A stretch of 42,243 nucleotides of DNA from the NCBI GenBank assembly GCA_017622925.1, contig JAGAQC010000023.1, forward strand, positions 1 through 42,243, read 5' to 3'. The position numbers and the translations under genes are program-made. The notes beneath the pieces are model-generated. The model worked only from the letters and a program-made list of their open reading frames with translations, made no database searches and was not told where the DNA came from. Source of the stretch: Ruminococcus sp. Its GTDB lineage: Bacteria > Bacillota > Clostridia > Oscillospirales > Ruminococcaceae. Shown here piece by piece: positions 23,800-30,527 of the stretch. The first letter of the stretch is position 1. Each line of letters begins with the position of its first letter.

Positions 23800-25224
23800 A
23801 TGAGAAAGTTCGATACAAAAATACAGCACTTGAAATACAAGGTACTCCGTGAGGTGGCTCGTCAGGCGTGGAACGATACGCTGTACGATAATCTGCTCGA
23901 CATTCCGAAATTGATAGTTCCCGGAAAAGTTCCGACAATGCGCTGCTGTGTCTATAAGGAAAGAGCTATCGTGTCTGAGCGTGTTAAGCTGGCAATGGGC
24001 GGAAACAAAGAGAATCCCAATGTGATAGAGGTTATTGATATTGCCTGCGATGAATGTCCCGTCGGCGGATATGAGGTGACAAATGCCTGCCGTGGATGCC
24101 TTGCACACCGCTGTGAGGACGTATGCCGATTCGGGGCTATTACCTTTGACAGCGACCATGCCGCTCATATTGATAAATCCAAGTGCAAGGAATGCGGTCA
24201 ATGTGCTAAGGTATGTCCGTATACGGCTATTGTAAGCCGAAAGCGTCCTTGTCAGAACGCATGTAAGGTCAAGGCTATATCAATGAATGAAAATAAGGCG
24301 GCAACCATTGACAACGACAAATGTATTTCATGCGGAGCATGCGTATACCAGTGTCCTTTTGGAGCTATCATGGATAAATCCTTTATGCTTAACGCTGTCG
24401 ATCTGCTGAAAAAGAGCAGCGAAGGAAGAAATTACAAGTTGTATGCAGTGGTTGCGCCGTCAATATCAAGTCAGTTTACATATGCAAAGCTCGGTCAGGT
24501 GGTAACGGGCATTAAAGAGCTTGGATTCCACACGGTCGTGGAAGCGGCTCTCGGCGCTGATATGGTAGCTTTGGCGGAATCGAAAGAGCTTGCGGAAAAA
24601 GGCTTTCTCACAAGCTCCTGTTGTCCTGCTTTCGTGGAATATATACACAAGTCTTTTCCCGAGTTAGAGCCGTTTGTTTCACATAATTTATCACCCATGG
24701 CGGCGATCGCGAAATACATAAAAGAAACCGATGAAAACGCTAAGGTCATTTTTATCGGACCGTGTACAGCTAAAAAGGCGGAGGTGCAAAAGGAATCCGT
24801 CAAGCCGTATGTTGACGCGGCTCTGACGTTCGAGGAATTGCAGGCTCTTTTTGACAGCCGTGACATTGATATAACTACTCTTGAACAGGGAGTTCTTGAC
24901 AACGCGTCGTATTTCGGACGAATTTTCGCTCGCTGCGGAGGTCTTTCCGACGCAGTATCCGAGGGACTGAAAGAACAGGGACTTGACGGCTTTGAGCTGA
25001 AACCCTGTTCCTGCGACGGGATCGAAGCCTGCCGTACTGCGCTTATAAAAAAATCAAAAAATCTTCTCGATGCAAACTTTATCGAGGGTATGGCGTGTTC
25101 GGGCGGATGTATCGGCGGCGCAGGGTGTCTCACTCACGGAGCTAAAAGTAAATCCGATGTTGACAAATACGGTAATGAGGCAATGGAGAAAAATATCTCC
25201 GATGCCGTTGCTGTACTTAAATAG
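23800..25224 (+). CDS. hydA2: ferredoxin-dependent [FeFe]-hydrogenase
   Basis: 474 residues. Cysteine-rich N-terminal ferredoxin-like domains carry several [4Fe-4S] motifs (CDECP, CRGC...CEDVC, CKECGQCAKVCP, CISCGACVYQCP). The catalytic domain has L1 SSCCPAF (Cys274, 275), L2 GPCTAKKAE (Cys322) and L3 EGMACSGGCIGG (Cys433, 437). This is the layout of monomeric group B hydrogenases and of R. albus HydA2, which makes H2 from reduced ferredoxin. AAGGAG lies 10 bp after the phosphatase stop. A strong terminator follows, closing the cluster. Maturation genes hydEFG are not in the window. Confidence 0.95.
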   Translation: MRKFDTKIQHLKYKVLREVARQAWNDTLYDNLLDIPKLIVPGKVPTMRCCVYKERAIVSERVKLAMGGNKENPNVIEVIDIACDECPVGGYEVTNACRGCLAHRCEDVCRFGAITFDSDHAAHIDKSKCKECGQCAKVCPYTAIVSRKRPCQNACKVKAISMNENKAATIDNDKCISCGACVYQCPFGAIMDKSFMLNAVDLLKKSSEGRNYKLYAVVAPSISSQFTYAKLGQVVTGIKELGFHTVVEAALGADMVALAESKELAEKGFLTSSCCPAFVEYIHKSFPELEPFVSHNLSPMAAIAKYIKETDENAKVIFIGPCTAKKAEVQKESVKPYVDAALTFEELQALFDSRDIDITTLEQGVLDNASYFGRIFARCGGLSDAVSEGLKEQGLDGFELKPCSCDGIEACRTALIKKSKNLLDANFIEGMACSGGCIGGAGCLTHGAKSKSDVDKYGNEAMEKNISDAVAVLK

Positions 25225-25295
25225 ACAGGTCTGTTATATGAACAGGCTCTAAGGTACCGTCCGCACTGATTTTTCCTTTATTTGCAAGAATAAAT

Positions 25296-25330
25296 GCACG
25301 TTGTTCCGAGGGGAACAGCGTGCCTTTTTT
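25296..25330 (+). terminator. Rho-independent terminator after hydA2
   Basis: A 12-bp stem with GCACGTTGTTCC (25296-25307) and GGAACAGCGTGC (25312-25323), one central mismatch, a 4-nt loop and then a T-run (25325-25330). It ends the adhE-hydA2 transcript. Confidence 0.92.
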
Positions 25331-25361
25331 GTCTATAAATAACAATTTAATATGTTTAGAT

Positions 25362-25377
25362 TTGTATAACTATACAA
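25362..25377. promoter_or_regulatory. palindromic operator-like site TTGTATAACTATACAA
   Basis: Two perfect 7-bp arms around 2 bp. It lies upstream of the peptide and lipoprotein genes in AT-rich DNA. A possible promoter follows: TTGCCT (25412-25417), 17 bp, TATAGA (25435-25440). The binding protein is unknown. Confidence 0.45.
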
Positions 25378-25440
25378 ACTTTAAAAATTTTTTAAAATCA
25401 TTTAGTCCTTATTGCCTTTTAATAACAAAATATATATAGA

Positions 25441-25518
25441 AACCTCTGATTTAATTAGAGGTTGCTACATAAAAATTTTACTAAAATCCAAATGGTCATT
25501 TGCAATGACTTTTTGGAT
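25441..25518 (+). promoter_or_regulatory. two leader hairpins ahead of the peptide/lipoprotein genes
   Basis: The first hairpin has arms AACCTCT (25441-25447) and AGAGGTT (25457-25463). The second has outer arms ATCCAAA (25486-25492)/TTTGGAT (25512-25518) and inner arms GTCATT/AATGAC around TGC, with a T-run at 25510-25514. The second ends 6 nt before an ACGGAGG ribosome binding site and could act as an attenuator or mask translation start. No known riboswitch class was recognised. Confidence 0.45.
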
Positions 25519-25537
25519 AGAAAACGGAGGACTTACA

Positions 25538-25612
25538 ATGAATAATTACGCGGACGTTACGTCAACTAACAGAGAAATAAGAGTATCTGTAACGGGAGGT
25601 GATGAAGCATGA
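25538..25612 (+). CDS. 24-residue peptide coupled to the lipoprotein gene
   Basis: MNNYADVTSTNREIRVSVTG followed by GDEA. It has a good ACGGAGG site 7 nt before its ATG, and its stop overlaps the next start (ATGA). The coding region also contains the GGGAGGTG site of the next gene. No hydrophobic segment. It may be a translational coupler or leader for the solute-binding protein, or a small protein in its own right. I do not recognise it. Confidence 0.5.
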   Translation: MNNYADVTSTNREIRVSVTGGDEA

Positions 25613-27051
25613 GCATTATAAAAAAATCGGCAGTTCTTGTGTGTTTGGCAATGATCATGTCAAACGTAGCTTCATGCAGTTCGGTCAAGTCCGATTCTTC
25701 TGCACCGTCTGATTTTTCTGCACCGTCCGATTCTTCGGTATCAGACGGTAAAAGCTCAGATGAAAAGAAAGACGATATTGTCTTAACACTGGCAATGTCA
25801 GGAGATTCAAGCGGTATCGAAAAAACAATTGAAGAATTTAACGCTGCCGACAACGGCTGTCAAGTACAGATAAAGCGTTATTCCGAACAATTTGATGAAG
25901 ATGGTTTACCAATTACGCAAAGTGAAGAGGAGTCCCAATATCAGGACCTTGAAATACTACAGGACATCATTAATACCACCGAAATTGATATTGTATGTAA
26001 TGTGAGCTTTACGTATGAATCGAATTATCAAATACTTCAGAACAAAGGCGCGTTTGTTGATTTGTACTCGTTTATGGAAAACGATCCCGAAGTCAATACG
26101 GACACTCTTGATACGCACATTCTGGAGGTAAACGAAATCGACGGAAAGCTATACACACTGCCTGATTTTTATAATATAAACACCCTTGTTGGTGAATCGC
26201 AGTATGTGGGAACTAAAGAAAACTGGACGTTTGATGAATTTGTGGAACACTGGAACGCTATGCCCGAGGGTTCTACGATTGCAGGGGCGAATCAGGCGGA
26301 GAATATTTATTCTGTCGTTCTCAGAAGCAACCTGTCCGGCTTCATTGATTATGAAAATGCACAGGTGCATTTTGATTCTCCGAATTTTAAAAAAATGCTG
26401 GAGTTCTGTAATCAGTTTGAATCAACAAATGGTGAAAAAGGAACATATGACTATGATGCCCCGAATTTTGTTTGGGAAGGATATTCAAACGGTATAATGG
26501 CGTCGAGTATGTTTAATCCTGACAACGGCTTTACTTGCGTTGGTTATCCCTCTGAGGACGGTAATGGAGCATATTTTACATCAGCAGGTTACAGTTATTC
26601 CATAAACGCAAAAGCTTCGCCCGAAAAACAGCAGGCAGCATGGGAGTTTATAAGAACCTTTGTTACAGAAGAATGGCAAGTGGAAAATGTTATTCCGTTC
26701 GTAGAGGGAAGCGAAGTTACAGAGGCGTATTACTCTACGGAATTGGGGTATTGCGTTAATAAAAACGCTTTTGATAAAATTGCTGAAAAAATCATTAACA
26801 AAGAATATTATTCTTTAACAATGACAAATAAAGACGTTGAATATGAACGCCGTTTTCCAAATGAAGAAGATGTGGTGCAGCTTCGCAGATACATTGATTC
26901 TGTAAACCGTTGGGAAACAGTAGTCGGCAGTTCAGTATGGAACATTGTCAATGAAGAAGTATTGGCATATTTCGCAGGGGAAATTTCTGTTGACGAGTGT
27001 ATCGAACGTATACAAAACCGTGCCTCTATCTGGATAAGCGAACAAAGCTGA
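25609..27051 (+). CDS. extracellular solute-binding lipoprotein (family 1-like), orphan
   Basis: 480 residues. The signal peptide ends in a lipobox VASC, so Cys23 would be lipid-modified and the protein tethered outside the membrane. A Ser/Asp-rich linker (24-50) follows, then a periplasmic-binding fold with features of ABC sugar-binding proteins, such as SYSINAKASPEKQQAAWEFI near residues 325-344. No permease or ATPase gene is next to it; instead a terminator follows at once. It may share a distant transporter or feed a sensor. The nearest membrane sensor kinases begin at 30528. GGGAGGTG ribosome binding site. Confidence 0.85.
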   Translation: MSIIKKSAVLVCLAMIMSNVASCSSVKSDSSAPSDFSAPSDSSVSDGKSSDEKKDDIVLTLAMSGDSSGIEKTIEEFNAADNGCQVQIKRYSEQFDEDGLPITQSEEESQYQDLEILQDIINTTEIDIVCNVSFTYESNYQILQNKGAFVDLYSFMENDPEVNTDTLDTHILEVNEIDGKLYTLPDFYNINTLVGESQYVGTKENWTFDEFVEHWNAMPEGSTIAGANQAENIYSVVLRSNLSGFIDYENAQVHFDSPNFKKMLEFCNQFESTNGEKGTYDYDAPNFVWEGYSNGIMASSMFNPDNGFTCVGYPSEDGNGAYFTSAGYSYSINAKASPEKQQAAWEFIRTFVTEEWQVENVIPFVEGSEVTEAYYSTELGYCVNKNAFDKIAEKIINKEYYSLTMTNKDVEYERRFPNEEDVVQLRRYIDSVNRWETVVGSSVWNIVNEEVLAYFAGEISVDECIERIQNRASIWISEQS

Positions 27052-27060
27052 TAGTATAGT

Positions 27061-27091
27061 AACCCTACTTGTTTGGTTTTTAAGTAGGGTT
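27061..27091 (+). terminator. hairpin terminator after the lipoprotein gene
   Basis: A 10-bp stem, AACCCTACTT (27061-27070) and AAGTAGGGTT (27082-27091), with a T-rich loop. The tail ATTTCAT is only weakly T-rich, so efficiency may be moderate. Confidence 0.7.
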
Positions 27092-27339
27092 ATTTCATAT
27101 TAGAGGAATGTTAATGTTCTTAACCGCAGGGCTTGAAAGGGGACGAATGACAGATACATTGATACTAATGTGACTGAAAAATAAACTGTGTAAATGCAAT
27201 AACAACCAAAATTTTGACAATACTAAAAATGCAGCAAGTTCGGAAAGGAGCCTACACAATACTCACATCACCTGTGGAGTCCGACCGCAGTCAAGCGGAT
27301 TTTGAGCAATTAGATTTCCGTGGTATAAACAACCGATAG
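27092..27339. other. intergenic stretch without a gene
   Basis: No supported gene or strong repeat. A short hairpin CCGC/GCGG lies near 27289-27302, followed by ATTTT. I see no recognisable LexA box here, though the next gene is a lesion-bypass polymerase. Confidence 0.35.
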
Positions 27340-27368
27340 TTGACAGAAAAAAATAAAAGATGTATAAT
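27340..27368 (+). promoter_or_regulatory. consensus sigma-A promoter of the Y-family polymerase operon
   Basis: Perfect TTGACA (27340-27345), 17-bp spacer, perfect TATAAT (27363-27368). Transcription should start near 27375, about 47 nt before the ATG. Such a strong promoter for an error-prone polymerase suggests an operator that I have not recognised. Confidence 0.88.
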
Positions 27369-27421
27369 TAAAGTAACAGATAAACCGAGGAACAACGGCA
27401 GTCCTCAAAGGAGGCTTGAAA

Positions 27422-28945
27422 ATGCAGGACAGAGTATATGCGGCTATTGACCTGAAATCTTTTTACGCTTCTGTCGAATGTGTGGAAAGAGGGCTTGACC
27501 CCATGACTGCGCATCTTGTTGTTGCAGATCCGACGAGAACCGAAAAAACGATATGTCTTGCAGTTTCGCCCGCCTTGAAGTCATACGGGATACCCGGACG
27601 AGCAAGGCTTTTTGAAGCTGTTCAGATCATGAAAAAAGTAAACTCCGAAAGGCTGAATGACTACCGCAGAAAAATACATGATTCCCGAGCCGTATTCAAA
27701 GGCGAATCCGCGGATTCCGAGGAGCTTAAAACACACCCCGAGCTTGCGGCAGGGTTTGTTACCGCGCCTCCGCAGATGGCGCATTATATGGAGTTCAGCA
27801 CGAAAATTTATGAAATTTATTTGAAATATGTGTCGCAGGAGGATATACACGTTTACTCAATTGACGAGGTTTTTATTGATCTGATGTCATACTTGAAAAC
27901 CTATCGCATGACCGCCCATGAGCTTACCATGACTATTATACGCGATGTACTCAGTTCTACGGGTATTACGGCAACAGCAGGTATCGGTACTAATTTGTAT
28001 CTGTGCAAGATAGCTATGGATATTGTTGCAAAAAAAATGCCTGCGGACAAGGACGGAGTGCGTATTGCCGAGCTTGACGAGATGAGCTATCGGCGGCTTT
28101 TATGGGAACACCGTCCGCTTACGGACTTTTGGCGTATAGGACGCGGATATTCCGATAAACTTGAAGCCGCAGGACTTTACACTATGGGCGATATTGCGCG
28201 GTTTTCCATTGATTACGAGGACTGTCTCTTTAAAATGTTCGGAGTCAATGCCGAGCTTCTTATAGACCATGCGTGGGGGTATGAGCCGTGTACTATTGCG
28301 GATATTAAGGGGTATCGTCCCGAAAATAACAGTTTATGCTCGGGACAGGTGCTTCAGGAGCCGTGCGATTTTGAGCAGACAAGACTTATAGTCCGTGAAA
28401 TGGCGGATATGCTGGCTCTCGAACTGGCGGAAAAGGGACTTGTGACAAGTCAGATAACGCTTACCATAGGCTATGACATTAAGAACCTGACAGACGATAA
28501 AATAAAAAATAAATATTCGGGCGAAGTTAAAACCGACCGCTACGGCAGAAAAGTTCCGAAGCATTCTCACGGGACTGCTAATTTAAGCAGAAAAACGGCG
28601 TCGTCAAGGCTTATAACGGACGCAGTTACCGAGCTTTACGAGAAAATAACGAACGGCAGTCTTTTGATAAGACGAATAACGTTGACGGCGAATAATATAG
28701 TTGCCGAAAGCTCTGCTGATAGTGAAAATGATTTTGAACAGCTTGATTTTTTCACTGATTACGAAGAAAAGGAGCGAACGCGCCGACAGGAGGAGCAATG
28801 CCTTGAACGTGAGAAAAAGCAGCAAAGGGCGATACTGGATATTAAGCGGAAGTTCGGCAAAAATGCCATTATCAAGGGCATGAGCTTGCAGGAGGGCGCT
28901 ACGGCAAGAAGCAGAAACGATCAGATAGGCGGTCATAAGGCATGA
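27422..28945 (+). CDS. Y-family DNA polymerase (UmuC/UvrX-like)
   Basis: 507 residues. A lesion-bypass polymerase with catalytic Asp10 in AAIDLKSFYASVEC and Asp148-Glu149 in SIDEVFIDL. Palm, finger, thumb and little-finger regions follow. A beta-clamp-binding motif QLDFF sits at 440-444, then a charged helix and a conserved tail (RKFGKNAIIKGMSLQEGAT). ATG 27422 is used rather than the in-frame TTG 27416 because AAAGGAGG is 7 nt upstream of the ATG. It overlaps the YolD-like gene (ATGA). This pairing copies the uvrX-yolD type seen in Bacillus and mobile elements, pointing to damage-tolerance mutagenesis. Confidence 0.93.
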   Translation: MQDRVYAAIDLKSFYASVECVERGLDPMTAHLVVADPTRTEKTICLAVSPALKSYGIPGRARLFEAVQIMKKVNSERLNDYRRKIHDSRAVFKGESADSEELKTHPELAAGFVTAPPQMAHYMEFSTKIYEIYLKYVSQEDIHVYSIDEVFIDLMSYLKTYRMTAHELTMTIIRDVLSSTGITATAGIGTNLYLCKIAMDIVAKKMPADKDGVRIAELDEMSYRRLLWEHRPLTDFWRIGRGYSDKLEAAGLYTMGDIARFSIDYEDCLFKMFGVNAELLIDHAWGYEPCTIADIKGYRPENNSLCSGQVLQEPCDFEQTRLIVREMADMLALELAEKGLVTSQITLTIGYDIKNLTDDKIKNKYSGEVKTDRYGRKVPKHSHGTANLSRKTASSRLITDAVTELYEKITNGSLLIRRITLTANNIVAESSADSENDFEQLDFFTDYEEKERTRRQEEQCLEREKKQQRAILDIKRKFGKNAIIKGMSLQEGATARSRNDQIGGHKA

Positions 28946-29361
28946 AAAATTATGATGATATTATAGAGCTTCCTCGTCCGAGATCGGAATATCCGAGAAT
29001 GTCGCGGCATGACAGAGCGGCTCAGTTTTCGCCGTTTGCTGCGCTTACGGGATATGAGGACGAAGTTGAGGAGACTGCGCGAATTACGGACAGCCGTATC
29101 GAAGCGGACGAGGACAGAGCTGCAAGGATCAACGACAGTCTAAGGTATATATCCGAAAATATATACAATCTTCCAAAAGCTGAAATAATATATTTTGTCC
29201 CCGATGAAAGAAAATCAGGAGGAAAATATATCAAGGTCATTGGAGAGATACGTCTGCTTGAAGAATATGGATCGGCTGTTATTTTTAAGGACGGCAGAAA
29301 AGTTCCGATAAAGGATATATATGAAATTAATTTAATTAAAAGGAAGGATACAGATGTCTAA
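28942..29361 (+). CDS. YolD-like protein
   Basis: 139 residues. The N-terminal RMSRHDRAAQFSPFAALTGYEDEV matches the YolD-like family, small proteins encoded beside Y-family polymerases and proposed to play a UmuD-like partner role. The C-terminal part (about 80-135) is a small beta-rich domain with ERKSGGKYIKVIG. It overlaps both neighbours, by 4 bp upstream and 8 bp downstream, so the three genes are coupled. No catalytic motif is visible. Confidence 0.88.
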   Translation: MKNYDDIIELPRPRSEYPRMSRHDRAAQFSPFAALTGYEDEVEETARITDSRIEADEDRAARINDSLRYISENIYNLPKAEIIYFVPDERKSGGKYIKVIGEIRLLEEYGSAVIFKDGRKVPIKDIYEINLIKRKDTDV

Positions 29362-30007
29362 AAAGGAATTGGTAAAAAGATATGTTTTATGCGCTGTAAG
29401 CTTATTTGTTTCAGCGCTCGGGGTCGCACTTACAAAGCACGGAGAATTGGGAATGTCGCCCATTTCTTCGGTTTCAAATATTCTGAGCCTGAAATTCACA
29501 CAGCTTTCGCTCGGCAGCTGGCTTATAATTTGGAACTGTATTCTTATAGCAGGGCAGGTTATAGTCCTGCGTCGAAAATTTCAGCCCATACAATTGCTCC
29601 AGATACCGCTTTCATTTTTGTTCGGCTGGTTTACGGATATTTGCATGATGATAGTTGAGCATATTCCGGCGGACTTATACATAGTTAAAATGTTGATGGT
29701 AATATCGGGTATAGTTGTGCTTGGATTCGGCATATCTCTTGCTGTGACGGCTAATGTAATCATGAATTCGGGTGAAGCGTTCGTCAAGGCTGTTTCCGAT
29801 GTGTCACAAAAGCAGTTCGGCAATATGAAAATAGTTTTTGATATATTCTGCGTTGTTTTATCCATAATATTGTCAATGATATTTTTTGATATGAAGATTC
29901 TCGGAACTCGCGAAGGTACGGTAATATCTGCGCTGTTTACGGGATTTACGGTGAAATTTTTTACAAAAGCTACAAGAGAGTCATTGGAAAAGTTATTGAC
30001 AAAATGA
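29354..30007 (+). CDS. YczE/YitT-like integral membrane protein
   Basis: 217 residues with about five membrane helices, at roughly 8-26, 50-68, 78-98, 108-130 and 155-175. The GVALTKHGELGMSPISSVSNILS region fits the YczE/YyaS (DUF6198-like) membrane family, whose function is not established. AAGGAAGGA precedes the ATG, which lies inside the yolD-like gene. Its link with DNA-damage tolerance is not obvious; coupling suggests at least shared expression. Confidence 0.78.
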   Translation: MSKKELVKRYVLCAVSLFVSALGVALTKHGELGMSPISSVSNILSLKFTQLSLGSWLIIWNCILIAGQVIVLRRKFQPIQLLQIPLSFLFGWFTDICMMIVEHIPADLYIVKMLMVISGIVVLGFGISLAVTANVIMNSGEAFVKAVSDVSQKQFGNMKIVFDIFCVVLSIILSMIFFDMKILGTREGTVISALFTGFTVKFFTKATRESLEKLLTK

Positions 30008-30122
30008 ACATGCTCTCAGACCTGTTCAAAAGTCCGCCCGTCTTTCGGCAGAAGTTTCGTTTTTCTTCGATTTTCGGGAATGGCGTATTGCTTATGATTT
30101 TATAAAAAATAATTCTACATAT

Positions 30123-30197
30123 TAGACCTTCTCTGGAACTGAAAAGCAGCGAAAAAAGACAAATCAGACGGTGCTTTTCAGTTTCCGAGGAGGTCTA
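30123..30197. mobile_element. 75-bp palindromic MITE-like element, short form
   Basis: Ends TAGACCTTCTCTGGAACTG and CAGTTTCCGAGGAGGTCTA pair with few mismatches. In reverse complement, its arm with GTCTGATTTGTCTTTTTT matches the left arm of 20511-20673. TA at both ends. It may work as a weak bidirectional terminator after the polymerase operon. Confidence 0.75.
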
Positions 30198-30268
30198 TTA
30201 CGCTTGAAAATCCACACACGCCGAGATACTGAACAGGCTTTAAGAGAAAAATTAAACTGAAATTTATC

Positions 30269-30306
30269 GTCGCGACAGTTGCAATTTTGAAGCTAATATG
30301 ATATAA
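30269..30306 (+). repeat. promoter-like repeat, upstream copy
   Basis: Shares most of a 38-bp sequence with 30455-30494: GACAGTTGCAATTTTGAAGC, then ATATGATATAA. TTGCAA and TATAAG are 17 bp apart, so it could be a second, weaker promoter. A GCGGC/GCCGC hairpin follows at once. The stretch between the two copies (30307-30454) holds no supported gene. Confidence 0.55.
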
Positions 30307-30454
30307 GCGGCGAGCCGCCGCAGGCATTGCCGACCGTAATCTTATGTACGGGATATGCGTCCCCGAAGCCACCTGTCGCAGGAAACGGCAAGTATCGAAA
30401 GAAGCCTGTCGCTGCATCCGATTCACGCTAAAAAATGACTAAATTGAAAAATCT

Positions 30455-30494
30455 TTCCGCGACTGTTGCAATTATGAAGCTGATATGATATAAT
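30455..30494 (+). promoter_or_regulatory. promoter of hybrid kinase 1, within a repeated motif
   Basis: TTGCAA (30466-30471), 17-bp spacer, TATAAT (30489-30494), about 34 nt ahead of the ATG at 30528. The GACTGTTGCAATT part recurs at 51-60 and 30274-30286. A common regulator or a repeat-borne promoter would both explain it. Confidence 0.65.
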
Positions 30495-30527
30495 AAAAGT
30501 ATCTAAAGTTTTAGTGGGTGATACGTT

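Noticed and set aside
30178-30426. Minus-strand frame of 82 codons between yczE-like and kinase 1
   Set aside because: GTG start without a ribosome binding site; it runs through the palindromic element and the promoter repeats, and has no recognisable domain.
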